This document shows positions 47,539 through 58,827 of a stretch of 64,000 nt of DNA, piece after piece. The notes below the pieces were generated by a model. The model saw only the letters and a program-made list of their open reading frames with translations. It made no database searches and was not told the DNA's origin. How positions within the stretch are numbered: position 1 is the first letter of the stretch; every line of letters begins with the position of its first letter. Both the position numbers and the translations under genes were made by a program. Source of the DNA: Vespula vulgaris (lineage: Eukaryota; Arthropoda; Insecta; Hymenoptera; Vespidae); NCBI RefSeq assembly GCF_905475345.1, contig NC_066596.1, positions 2,227,501 through 2,291,500 on the forward strand, written 5' to 3'.

Positions 47539-47566
47539 CCCCCTCCCCTACTCTCCCTCCCACCCC
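47539..47566 (-). other. Strong G-quadruplex motif on minus strand
   Basis: The plus strand reads as five C-runs of 3-5 bases within 28 bp, so the minus strand has GGGG-T-GGG-A-GGG, a short loop, then GGGG-A-GGGGG. All loops are 1-6 bases. A weaker, related C-rich cluster lies at about 47450-47480. Confidence 0.9.
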
Positions 47567-47886
47567 TCTCGCTACTTCCCACTCACTCCCATTACTTCAT
47601 CGAAATTTATTCCATCCTGGAATAACGTTCATCGTACTTCGATGTATACGGAATCGTAAGTGAAATGTAACAAATAGAAAAGAAAAGAGAAAGAAAGAAA
47701 AGTAAAAAAAAAAAAAAAGAACTAGAAAAAAGAAAAGGAAGAAGAAAACAAAAAAAAGAAGAAAAAAGAAGGAAGGGAAAGGAATGGAGGGTGGGGGAAG
47801 GAAGAAGCGAGTTTCTCTGAAATATTAATCCAGCCGACGGTAACGCCGCGGAATTATTAAAAGCCGCGTATATTGTTCATGAATCT

Positions 47887-47925
<39 letters not shown>

Positions 47926-49505
47926 TGACTCCTTCTCGAAAAAAAATATCATTTCTACTTTAGAGCAACGTTTATTTTAATGCAACTTCATAGATTTTAA
48001 TCACTATACGAAAAAAGACAAAAAAGAAAAAAGAAAAAAAAGGAAAAGAGAAAAAAAAAGGAAAAAAAAATAGGGGGAAAAAGGGTAATTAATATCCTCA
48101 TTTGTAAAACAAAATGTTTGGAGTTATGGTTCATTATTTTTCGCGAGTAGTTGGTTATTTGTGTACAACGATAATAAAGTTAGTGTCCGACGTTTGCTTT
48201 GACCATTGACTAACATTCCATGAACGCTTAGCGTGAAATTATTAACGAGCATACGCGTTTTTCTCGCGAACACGAAAGAAATCGATAGACGTGTTTTAAA
48301 AGCGAGAAACGAGAAAAGCGTAGGTGATATCGAGTAGGAAGGAAAAAAGAAATAAAGGATGAAGAAAAAGAAAAAAAAGGAGAAGGAAAAAAAAGGGACT
48401 TACGTTCGCTTAACCTACATTCGATCCAGCTTTTAAGAGGCCATGCTCTCTGACGTAGGTATGTACGTACGTATGTATGTACGTATACTTGATGTTTCGT
48501 AAATGATCGAATTTCTCAGAGAAAAGAATTGAAAAAAAATAAAAAACCAAAAAAGAACAGTTGAAGAAAGAAGAAAAGGAAATGAAATTGGAATGGAGAG
48601 AAAAAAGAAAAATAGATGATTTCCGCAAAAAAGAAATAGCAAAAGTTATTGTTATTATTATCCTTTTTTCTTTTTTTAATTAATTATAAAAAGATGTATT
48701 ATTAGTTATATTAATCAAAGCGAAACGCTTTTTTAATATCACAACGATTTTTTTTGTTCCTACTTTCGCATTCGATTTTCTTTCATAATCATTAAACTTA
48801 AAATTATATTCCAATGGGGAAATACTCGTCGTTAATACTTTTTCATTCACGTTATCAATCAAAAAGTAGAAAAGTAGAAAAAAGTGAAAGCTATTTACTT
48901 TTATCAAGTAGTGGATAATAAAAGAAAAGAAAAAAGGGATAGACTAATCCATTTTCTTTCAGAGTCTATTAATAAGGTCGATCACAATTTTCGATTGGAT
49001 CGACGATGAACTCACAAGGATTAAATTAAAACTAAAGAACGATAAGATGATTTAAATAAAGAATAATGCAAACGCACGAATAATAATAAGTCGGTTCTTT
49101 TCAGAATTAGCGATTTATAAAGAATTATTATTAATTTATACGAATTAAAATATATTTAATTATGATCGTCTTTATTTATTTAATATTCCCAATTTCGAGG
49201 ATATAGGATAATTTAAGATAAATATACTTAAGTATACATTTTATTATATTTTATGAATTAAGAAAAAAAGAAAATTAAAGTATGTTTAAAAAATGAATAA
49301 TTTTCTCACAGTATATATATTATATTGATATAATAAAACAAAAATTGCCTATCTTGTCGTATTAATTAGATATAAAAAAAATTCTGTTTGAATTCTCTCA
49401 GAGATTATGTCTCTCATAATAACTTCAAGATTCGATCATGCGAACGGAAAGACACGACGATTATTAAGCGATCAAATTAAGCTGAATTTTCCCTTTTTAT
49501 TCTAC

Positions 49506-49511
<6 letters not shown>
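47567..49511. other. Non-coding stretch
   Basis: Long A/G tracts at 47670-47780, 48010-48080 and 48340-48400, (CT)n at 47890-47925, a TACG/TATG repeat at 48459-48490 and AT-rich DNA at 48650-49500. A minus-strand donor-like GTAAGT near 48400 has no credible exon. No gene seen. Confidence 0.5.

Positions 49512-49557
<46 letters not shown>
49512..49557. repeat. (GA)n microsatellite
   Basis: About 22 perfect GA units. Confidence 0.97.
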
Positions 49558-49560
<3 letters not shown>

Positions 49561-50312
49561 GAAAAGTCGAAGTTACTCAATGAAAACGAGGTCGGAATAA
49601 AATCTCATTTTACATACGATCGCTAAATCGAACGACATAATTGGAAAAAAAAGATTCTGTTAAAATAGATTGAACAATAAATCGAAAAATTATCAAAATA
49701 CATCTTTCTGTCATTGATTTTTATTACAATTGATATTCCTTTTATTCTTTAGTTAGACAATTTTTTACCATAGAAATATTTCAATTTACTGTTCAATTAA
49801 TTCTTTAAGGTACATATAAAATATAAATTTGTAATATATTAAGAATATCATTATCTGATATTTGTTTTATATAAATAATGACTTCGAGATCGTACTTAGT
49901 TGTAATTTAATTTAATTTTCTTTTTAAATATAATTAATTGTTAATTCAATTCAATAATTAATTAGTGTCAAATATTAGAACAATGTTATGAGTTTCACGT
50001 TACACTACAAGCTCTTTTAAAAACATAACGAAACACAGATCGGATTGAATAGGTTTAAAATGCATTTGATGTAGTGAGAAGGATAAAATACAAGTGTTGG
50101 GAGGACAAATACACGACCTAATTTCGATCGAACGAACGATTACGATCCAAACGATTAATCTGCCAGAAAACTACGCTAGAAATGATCGCGATACATGAAT
50201 AATTTTCTTTCACATTTTATGTTGTGCATTTACAAACGCAAACGTAACCTATCTACGATATAGGATAGATAACAACATACGGCAACACACGAACATGAAA
50301 CTCTTTTAACAG
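49558..50312. other. AT-rich non-coding stretch
   Basis: Plain AT-rich DNA with no repeat or gene signal, ending at a hairpin. Confidence 0.55.
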
Positions 50313-50358
50313 CGCTGATTGTTTAATGCAATCAGCGGAATGGTTCAGAGGTAGAATG
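50313..50358 (+). repeat. Perfect hairpin abutting a tRNA-Gly-like fragment
   Basis: CGCTGATTG (50313-50321) and its exact complement CAATCAGCG (50329-50337) form a 9-bp stem with a 7-base loop. Directly after it, 50341-50358 reads TGGTTCAGAGGTAGAATG. From memory this matches the D-arm (A-box) region of animal tRNA-Gly at all but one base. The anticodon arm and the rest of the tRNA are absent and the sequence runs into an A/G-rich tract. This could be a short retroposed tRNA fragment or SINE head. Confidence 0.5.
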
Positions 50359-50622
50359 AAAAAAGAAAAAAGAAACAAAAAAAGAAGAGAAAAAGAAAAA
50401 AAAATAGAGGACTGGGTTAACGCGATCGAGCAGAGAACGCTTTCAGATTTACGAGGCGATTTACAAATTGGCGGTTATTGTCCCACGGCTTGGAAATCAA
50501 ACTGTCCTGTAAATCAAAAGGTCTGGCAGCGTTCGTTAAACGTCAAGCTTGGCCCAAAAATCGGTTGCCGCATCGATATCGTTGAAACCTTTTCTAACTC
50601 ACTCTACTCTTACTTCTCATAA
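50359..50622 (+). other. A-rich tract then GC-richer segment, possible retro-element body
   Basis: An A/G-rich tract (50359-50410) is followed by about 200 bp of GC-richer sequence, open on the plus strand for 98 codons in total (50326-50622, starting at ATG). The peptide after the Lys/Arg run includes LSDLRGDLQIGGY and CRIDIVETF but no known domain. The A-rich tract so close to the tRNA-like head argues for an insertion rather than a gene. Confidence 0.25.
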
Positions 50623-51371
50623 CTCTCTAAACTCATCCACTCTCCCGTTTTTCCTCAACCTTTTACCTATCGTAACATCGTAAAACATTATAAAACGTCA
50701 AAACCCTACTCGAAAAAACGTATCCAATACTAAGAAAACAAGAAAATGTGTATTTATGCAAAAGATATCGAGTGTGAGGTTCACTTTAAATGTTATGAAT
50801 TATTTTCATCGAAATTATCCCTCGCAACAATTTTTGGAAATAAGTTTCATCAACTTCAATAAAGATCATTCAATATTATTTATATCAAAATATATAAATT
50901 ATAGAATAGAGCAATAACTTTGATTAACCCGAATATCTCCGTTCTTTTTATATAGATTTAAGTCAATTACATACATTCAATTACGTGCATTATCGATTAT
51001 CTATAGATCTTTTATCTCTTATTGTAAATAAATAAAATAAAATTTATGCTATTAGAGTAAAATTTTAAACAATTTCATCACAGTTTTGTTCTTATTTCGA
51101 AAGAGAAGTCTTCGAAGTTTTGGATCTTTAAATTTCATACATTGACGATTATTAATCGATTTTTTTTATATAAACAAAATGAAATTTACATAAATATTTA
51201 ACATTAATATATTTGCTAATTTCCAAAAATAATTATAATAAAAATTTTTATAATTTCATTGTCGTTATTTCCTTATTACGAGAGAAAAGAAAAAAATCAA
51301 TTTTAAAAATTATTAACAAAATCGATTTTATTATAACGATAATATTGCAATATTTAAATAAATAAAGAATA
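50623..51371. other. AT-rich non-coding stretch
   Basis: AT-rich, with a partial match to the neighbouring repeat core (AATATCTCC) near 50931. No gene seen. Confidence 0.5.
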
Positions 51372-51432
51372 AAAAACTCTTTAAAACGGTGTTTGTTTCA
51401 GGTCTCTACGACTTTCCGTTCCGAAGATATCG
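51372..51432 (-). repeat. Inverted copy of repeat core
   Basis: This segment matches the reverse complement of about 51608-51668 at roughly 80% of positions by eye, including GTCTCTACGA and CTTTAAAA blocks. Together the two form long imperfect inverted arms around a spacer of about 175 bp. Confidence 0.75.
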
Positions 51433-51607
51433 CCTTCGAAAGATTTCCATTCATAATTCGCATAGTACAGCTGATCGTAGTAATAGTAGTAGTAGTAGTA
51501 GTACTACGACGTAATTTCTCGGAATTTATGTAGGTCAGTGTGTCATCGACCTATTATGAATGAAATTATGTAGGTTAGTGGGTCAACGTAAATGTCTTGT
51601 TTTAAAT
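51433..51607. repeat. Spacer of inverted repeat with (GTA)n and internal direct repeat
   Basis: Contains (AGT)n at about 51477-51502 and two copies of TATGTAGGTNAGTGNGTCA about 40 bp apart (near 51527 and 51569). These structures suggest a mobile-element remnant rather than unique DNA. Confidence 0.7.
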
Positions 51608-51911
51608 GGGAATATCTCCGGAACTAAAAATCGTAGAGACGTGAATGAAACACCATTTTAAAGGGTAAAACTTTCTCTATTTTTCAATATATTGTTAATA
51701 ATTAATTAACTATTTGTTATAAACAATTTTTATAAACAAATTATTATGAAATAATTTCTTTTTACATTGCCCAAAAAGCAATTCAGATTGCGATTCTAAT
51801 TTACAAAATTAGATAAATTAATAAATATTTAATAAACAAATTAGTTTTTTTTTTATCAAGGAAACAATTTTCTTTTATATTATTAATAACTATATCTTAC
51901 ATTTACGTGGC
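51608..51911 (+). repeat. Direct repeat unit 1 (about 301 bp)
   Basis: Begins GGAATATCTCCGGAACTAAA and carries AATCGTAGAGAC. It then has AT-rich sequence including AATTAATTAAC, TTTGTTATAAACAATTTTT and ATAAACAAATT blocks shared with the next unit. No ORF. Confidence 0.8.
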
Positions 51912-52238
51912 AATATCTCCTTGATTAAAAGTCGTAGAAACTTGAATCGAATACCGTTAGAAAAATTAGAATTTTTTCTATTTTTAATATATTATTAATA
52001 ATTAATTAACAATTTGTTATAAACAATTTTTATAAACAAATTCTTACGAATCAATTTCATCTTATTTTTCTAATAAAAGAAAAGAATTCGCATGAAATTG
52101 ATGAAATGCAAATAATTTATAAAATAATATAAATTAATAAATGATTAATAAACTAAATAAAGCTAAGAAATCTTCATTCTCTTATTATTACTTAGTATTA
52201 CTATTAGTTATATCTATATTATTTCTTAATAATATTCA
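51912..52238 (+). repeat. Direct repeat unit 2, diverged
   Basis: Starts AATATCTCC 301 bp after the same motif in unit 1, with GTCGTAGAAAC and the same AT-rich blocks in the same order. Divergence is substantial, and a third, very decayed unit begins near 52239 (ATATCTCTTAAATTTTTATA). The units look like satellite or element remnants, and I cannot name the family. Confidence 0.75.
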
Positions 52239-53783
52239 AATTAAGATATCTCTTAAATTTTTATAAGTTAATACTTTTTATAGAGAATGTCATGGTATAT
52301 CAACCAAGTGCTGGTAGAAATATATGATTCCATTTAAAAAAGTACGATCGACTTTCATATGTTCTTCAAGTATTCCTCTATAACAAAAGTATCACTGCTA
52401 AAGCTTAACTTTTGTAAACGAAATTTCTACGAACACATCTGTAAATAGAACAGAGATATTCAAGTTATTGCTCCATCTTATAAATGGAATTGTTATAGTA
52501 TAACTTATATTTAAATAATGTATACACGTCCGATTGAATTTTTTTCAATAACAAAATTCCATAAATATTCCTTGTTTATTACATCAAAAGTATACAATAT
52601 CAAAAGAGCAAATTTACAATCGACGATTTTAGTCGATTTCGATGAAAACAATTCGTAACATTTCATATAGGTGTGTGTATGTGTGTGTGTGTGTCTATAT
52701 ATATATATTACAATATGAAAGTGTACAATACATAAATATGCGATATACCGATATCAAGCACGTACGCAAAGGATCATTTCCATTTCACGTGCAATGTTAT
52801 TTTTCATTGGTGGATCGAATTAGAAGGAAATTTAACCGGTTGGCGCCACGGAGCCGTCCGATATATCGAGGCATGTCGCCAAAGATCGGCACTTTAATTC
52901 ATTTTCGTCCTGACGAAATGCGCCGATAACGCATTTCCCGTCGATCTATCACCCGTCCATCGTCACTATTCTACGATTAAAATAACTTCGATGATAACGA
53001 ATAATGCTTTACCTTCTGCAAATGTTACTCGACGTTACTAAATATATGTACAAGTATGTATCCATATGCATTTATGTGTTACACAATATGGATCGAAATA
53101 TGTATACCTATTTCTATTTTTCCGTCTCTCTTTCTCGCTCTCATCCACACACATTACATTTCAACGACGTATATCTACACGTCAGTAAATAATCATATTC
53201 GTCGAGGTTATTGCATTTCCTTTTCCACGTGACGTATCGTCTATCATCGATTTTTAACTTTATCATCCATTAATGTATCCGTCCAGACGTGAATACATTC
53301 GCTGTGATTAGACCTTCTACAGTGGTATGCTTTTAACGTTGCCTCGTACAAATTGTGTCACCGTAGTAGGGTCAACATTTCGATATTTTCCAACTACTAT
53401 CTCGTCCATGGATATTGTTATTATATGTTGGTATTTTATACACTGAATGTTACAAAAATATCGTAACTCTCTTGATTAAGAACTAATATGAGAAAGATAA
53501 ATAATAAACGTCGGTTTTTCTCACCATTTTAATTTTTAATTCAAATTTCTATCATTATAGAGAATGTTAAAAAAAAAAAAAGAAACAGAAAAGAAAAAAA
53601 GAAAAGAAACGGTTATGATTTATAAATTATACGGTTAGATAAATATAACAAAGATAAGTAAATAATCAAAACATTTCTATTCATTCTAATTGAATAGAAT
53701 ATTCAATACTAAATTCTCTCGTTTGATGACATTTCTAAATATATACATATATACATACGTATACGCTACTATGTATATGTACC

Positions 53784-53830
<47 letters not shown>

Positions 53831-54118
53831 CCATAGAAAATTAGCCATCCACGATGTTACTTGATAATTATACCGCAATTAATAATGTCCAATCGTAATT
53901 ATAGTTAGCAACTTGGATCATTTCAGTGAATGGCTGACGCGAGATGACTTTGTGGTTACCCATCATCAAATATTTCATATGAAAAATATACAATTATTTT
54001 ATCTGATCCGTATAGACAACTAATTTGAGGATAGAAAATCGATGATTTATTAGCGAACGGAAAAAGAAAAATCAAACTAAATGTATTGTCTACTGTCTTC
54101 TTAAACGAGTGAATACAG
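52239..54118. other. Mostly AT-rich stretch with a GC-richer island
   Basis: AT-rich to 52740. A GC-richer island at 52740-52960 holds an E-box CACGTG near 52786 and a 10-bp palindrome CGATATATCG at 52859-52868, consistent with a conserved or regulatory element. AT-rich again, with (AT)n at 53785-53826 and an A/G-rich run at 53570-53610. No gene seen. Confidence 0.45.
53785..53826. repeat. (AT)n microsatellite
   Basis: About 20 perfect AT units. Confidence 0.96.
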
Positions 54119-54299
54119 GACATCTGGTAATCGTAAAAGCTTCCGAAAAGGTAGAAAATGCTATTCCGAGACTGATCCGATATAGTTCAACGCCTTTCCC
54201 TTTACGACCGGTATTACTTTTATTATCCATCGTCATAAAAGCGAACCGAGGAAGAAGACAGGCGATGAAGAAACGTAGAGGAGAAGGGATGAAGCCCCG
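54119..54299 (+). CDS. Candidate exon, about 59 codons, plus strand
   Basis: An acceptor-like AATACAG (to 54118) follows a pyrimidine-containing stretch. The frame is open to a donor-like CCCCG followed by GTAAAT at 54300, which also contains the in-frame TAA. The peptide begins HLVIVKASEKVENA, has a hydrophobic run LRPVLLLLSIVI and ends in a very basic tail (RGRRQAMKKRRGEG). If spliced the exon would leave in phase 2; if not, the protein ends at 54303. No family recognised. Confidence 0.18.
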
Positions 54300-54303
54300 G
54301 TAA

Positions 54304-55129
54304 ATCTAAAGAAAAAGATATTACAGTCTCTATAGAGATGATGCTTAAAAACGTGGACAAACGTTAAATGTCATGAAATATTTTTATGCGTTAACGCCTC
54401 CAACAATAATAATTAAACTCCAATTCTAAAACGAAATAATCATCATCGTTCTAACAATGAAATCAAAGTTAACAAAAGTTAACTAAAGATTGCTATTTAA
54501 TATGGCTAGAAATTATCTTAAAGTTATCTATTACAAACACACACACACACATTTATTTCATAAAAATACGTTTTACATATCTATAATTTATCTATCAAAC
54601 ACATTACTTCTTATTATAATTATATAACTACTCGTTTTAGCGCGTTTTCTGTTCTAAATGCCACTTAAGAGGAATATCGAATTTTCAATTATAACTCTTT
54701 CTCTCTCTCTCTCTTTCTCTCTGTGTGTGTTTGTATGTGTACATACTTATGCATTTGCCTGCGTGCATGTAAATGCTTAGTAATAGATATAATAATAGAG
54801 AGAGTGAATGAGAAGGATGTTACCTGACGAGATTACTCGAACGACAAAAGAGACAGGAGTGATAGTAACGAAAGGATAGAAAGAGAAAAGAGGGCGGAAG
54901 TGACGAGCTCCTGTCCAATCGGCCACACGAACCCGCTTAAACTCGAGCTGCGCATGGGTAGCTACCTATTGCTATAGCGAGGATCGCGTGTCAGCAATTA
55001 TTCGAGGCGCAAAACGGTGCCGTGGACGCATACCACGCCGCTTTTCGACCTCCTCACTTCCGGAATGTAATTACCGGCGTTTTGTCGCGCGATCGCGTCG
55101 ACATCCTCTCTTTCTCTCTCTCTTTATAT

Positions 55130-55175
<46 letters not shown>

Positions 55176-55678
55176 CGGTTTAATTTGTAGCCGAATTTTG
55201 CAAACGAATCGTTTGATAGAAACACAAAAAGTATAACGATTTTCTAATCTCTTCTGGAAAACATTCATCTACTTTTTTTTAAATCAACTTTGTCGTCGTT
55301 TTTAACTTCGTTGAAACGATTATATCTCTAACAATACTTAAGGTTTCTAAAGTGTTATCGTATATTTTTTTGTTCGTGAAATGTTCGCTCTCAAAATGGA
55401 ATGGAAAAATAAATCAATCGTTTTTAATTTAATTTAAAAAGTATTCCACCGTAGAAAATTACAAAAGTTATAAATTAGAAGTACTACACGTAATTAAAAA
55501 AGTATTATTCATTGAAAAACAGATAGAATATTGTTGAAAGTTTTCAAAAAAGAAGGAGCAAAAGAAAGAAAAAGTAAAAGGCATTGTAAAATTGTTTAAT
55601 ATTTCGACAAGGAGAAACAGTTTAATATCTATACGAAAAGATAATGGATTAGTTTGAAAGAAGAAACAACATTTAAAA
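54304..55678. other. AT-rich stretch followed by a GC-rich island
   Basis: AT-rich to 54780 with (AC)n at about 54537-54550 and (CT)n/(GT)n at 54690-54733. A GC-rich island at 54880-55110 contains a CCAAT motif near 54917. On the minus strand there is a GTCAG-GTAACA donor at about 54830, which could end an untranslated first exon. (AT)n at 55133-55173, then AT-rich DNA. Confidence 0.4.
55133..55173. repeat. (AT)n microsatellite
   Basis: About 20 perfect AT units after a short TATACACA lead. Confidence 0.96.
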
Positions 55679-56020
55679 ATGGCGCCAAGTAAGTGGTAGC
55701 AGAGTCCAGAATATCGTGGTAGTCGATAAACGCGGAAATACTCGTGGAGGTTAACGAGTTTTGTACGAGGCACATCAAGGATGTTGAGAAGGGGTTGCTG
55801 ATAGGGTGAGTGGGTGGGTACTTCAATTTTATCGGAGCGGATTTATTCCATGTTGTGCCCTCCATTTCCAGCGAGCACCGAAACGGACATTCGTCGAACA
55901 CAGACGGACTTTTCTCGCGTCGAAAACTTTCAATCGACTCCGATATCTTTCTCACTCGGCTACTACTTCTCTTGAGACTCTTACTACCATCTTATCGGAA
56001 TATAAGGCAACATGATTTTT
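55679..56020. other. GC-rich island with open frames on both strands
   Basis: About 340 bp of GC-richer DNA. On the plus strand it holds an ATG in good context at 55679 (ATGGCGCCAAG, immediately overlapping a GTAAGT) and a strong donor AGG followed by GTGAGT at 55806, as expected of a first exon. On the minus strand a 120-codon frame covers about 55629-55990 (containing SIESFRREKSPSVFDECPF). Neither reading is backed by a second exon or a known domain. Confidence 0.3.
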
Positions 56021-56515
56021 GAAATACAAAGATAGATTGCGCTTTGTTCTTTTGATTTATTATATTTCATTCAACTGTTATTATATTTATATTTGTAATA
56101 TTATTATTTCGTTAATATACATGTACAAAAAAATCTTGAGAAACGTATGAAAACTTATCTGCAATTGAAAAAAGAAAAAGAAGATTGTAATCAATACGAT
56201 ATTTCATTCAATAAATGAATAAATAATTCAATGAATGAATAATTATTTTAGTATTGAAAAAATTTGATGGAACATATGAGAACGACGATTAATTATGGTT
56301 TTATCAATTATAAAGGAAATTGTATTTTATAAAGAAGTGGATAACAAAATTCGAAAATGCTGATTTTTTAGGGAAGAAAAAAGAAAAGAACAAAATTGAA
56401 GAAAATTATAATTGTCACAAGTGTAATGAACTTTGCAGAAACTTTTGATGCTAAAAATAATTTTCATTGAATTTTCGAAAATACTTAAAACATGCTTCGA
56501 TCGTTCGGCTTTAAT

Positions 56516-56520
<5 letters not shown>
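56021..56520. other. AT-rich non-coding stretch
   Basis: Plain AT-rich DNA. No gene seen. Confidence 0.55.
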
Positions 56521-56546
<26 letters not shown>

Positions 56547-56553
56547 AAGAAAA

Positions 56554-56597
<44 letters not shown>
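56521..56597. repeat. (GA)n microsatellite
   Basis: Two GA arrays with a short AAAGAAAAAGAGACA interruption, about 77 bp. Confidence 0.96.
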
Positions 56598-56600
<3 letters not shown>

Positions 56601-57523
56601 AATAGAGAAATAGAAAGAGACTGTTCTAAAGCACATCTCGCCTTCGTGCTTTTTGCGCTCTCACTCAGGTTATTCTGACAATTTCAATGGCCGTACGAGA
56701 ACGTACTTTCGCGAGTGAACGGGACGAATCTGTTGTAACCTTAAGAGACGTATTATTTTCTTGATGGTATGATATACACGTAGATATAGTTTTTTGAAAG
56801 CATCACTTTGGTCTATACTGCATGACATCCTACTACAAGAATTTCCTTTTCTTCGCTATTTGCAAAAGACGCCATTTCTCGAGTTGATAATAACCGAACA
56901 AAGCTCTTCACTGGCCAATTTCAACATTTTACGACATAATGTATCATATTTTTATTTTTTTTTTTATTTTTATTAACGCGATATCGTGCAATACGACAAA
57001 TAATTACAATTTAATTAATTGAAATTCCTTTTTATTTTTATATTCGTGTTTTTATTAAAAAAAATATGTACTTCCTGAATTCTAATCATCTCTTTCAATC
57101 ATGTTATCTATTTACTTAATTAATTGTATGTATATCTCTTCCTTTCTCCCTCTCTCTCTCTCTCTTTCTCTATGTCTCTCTATCTCTGTCTCTATTTCTC
57201 TCTCTATTTCGTACAAACTATCGCAGTAAATGATCAAATTTTCGAAGTATCCAATATCAAACGTGATTAACAACAACTATTTAGCAATTAATTCCAACAA
57301 ATTATAATTATTTACCAACTCGACGCTCACCCTCGTTAACCCAACTCGAAACTCTACAAATTTTCATCACCAATCGACCGAGGACCACAGTTATTAAATA
57401 TTATCGCAGAAAAACACATAGACAAAAGGAAATAGCGCGTAAAATTTTAATGCTTTCATCTTATACCTTATCATTCTTTCTCATAGTCGCCGCTATGAGA
57501 AAAGAAAGAAAAATAAGAAAAAT

Positions 57524-57555
<32 letters not shown>

Positions 57556-58442
57556 AAAGAAGGAAGGAAGGAAGGAAGGAGAAAAGAAAGAAGGAAGTTA
57601 GAATAGAAGAAAAATAAGAAAGAAAAATGGCACTTCGGCAAGAAGATAATCGTGCTTGGTCTGCCTCGTTTATCTAATATTAAAACTTTTTTAACTATCG
57701 GCGTGCCTCCAGCGATGAGTCACGATGTAAAATGGGTGCTGGTTGATAGAATGGATAGAAGATAAAAAAATAAGAAAAGAAAGCAAAAAAAAGGCCAAAA
57801 AAAACTATAAGAAGCAAGAAGGAGAAGAGTTGAAGAAAAAAATAGATAGAAAGGAGACAAAATAAGAGAGAGAGAGAGAGAGAAAGAAAGAGAGAAGGAA
57901 AGAGAGAAGATAAGAAGATAAGAAAAGGAAGAAAAAAGGACGAGAAAACGACGACTCTTTCGTTTCGAACGTTTCTTTAGGATATGCCGAGTAGTGGTAC
58001 GAAGAAAAGGGCTCATTCAGATCGGCGTTCCTTAACGAGAAAAGTTGTGCTTACCACTGGCTTTGTGTATACTCGGACAAAACCGAAAAGGGAAGTCGAC
58101 GAAATCTCCATGCGAATAAGTTTTTCCCTCTCTTTCTCACTCTCTCTTTTTCTCTCTCGTTCTCTCTCACTCTCTTACTCTTTCACTCTCACTCTCTCTT
58201 TATCGTAAAACGAAAAGGACCCTCTCTTGGATACTCGACGTTTCTCACCGTCGATTCAACGTCCACATCTTAAGAATATCTAATTGAACAATTATTAATG
58301 AACTTTCCCCACGAACAATTATTATTGTTAAGGGATTTCTCTTTATAAAATAACGAGCTTTCATTAATGCTTCAGGTGAATCCTTCAAACATAATCCCAT
58401 ACTTTTCAATTTCTTTCTCTCTTTCTCTCCCTCTCTTTCTTT

Positions 58443-58445
<3 letters not shown>
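56598..58445. other. Mixed non-coding stretch
   Basis: GC-moderate patch at 56620-56940, AT-rich DNA to 57130 and CT-rich tract at 57139-57210. (GAAA)n and (GAAG)n lie at 57527-57582, A/G-rich DNA at 57755-57950, a GC-richer patch at 57960-58110 and CT-rich tract at 58117-58200. No gene seen. Confidence 0.5.
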
Positions 58446-58495
<50 letters not shown>

Positions 58496-58580
58496 TATAT
58501 AGACACACACACACACACAAACACACACCATAAATACATATATATGTATATGATACATATATATGTATGTATGTATATAT
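58446..58580. repeat. (AT)n-(AC)n compound repeat with palindromic tail
   Basis: About 22 AT units, then (AC)n at 58502-58530, then two copies of the palindrome TACATATATATGTA. It is almost entirely alternating purine-pyrimidine DNA, so it is prone to cruciform or Z-DNA structure. Confidence 0.9.
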
Positions 58581-58789
58581 ATTTCTAAGTATGTATACAG
58601 CAGATTGCAAGCATGCACACTATCGGAAAAGACGAGGAGTTGGTGGAAAGCGTGGTACGCTTTTCGATCGGCAAACGTATATCTTCGTAACTGAAAGAGC
58701 ACTTCGAGTCGAGTACACTCGAGGGACCGTTTGAAGTCATCGAGAGGGAGCGAGAAACAGTGTGAGAGAGAAAGAGAGAGAGGGAAGCG

Positions 58790-58827
<38 letters not shown>

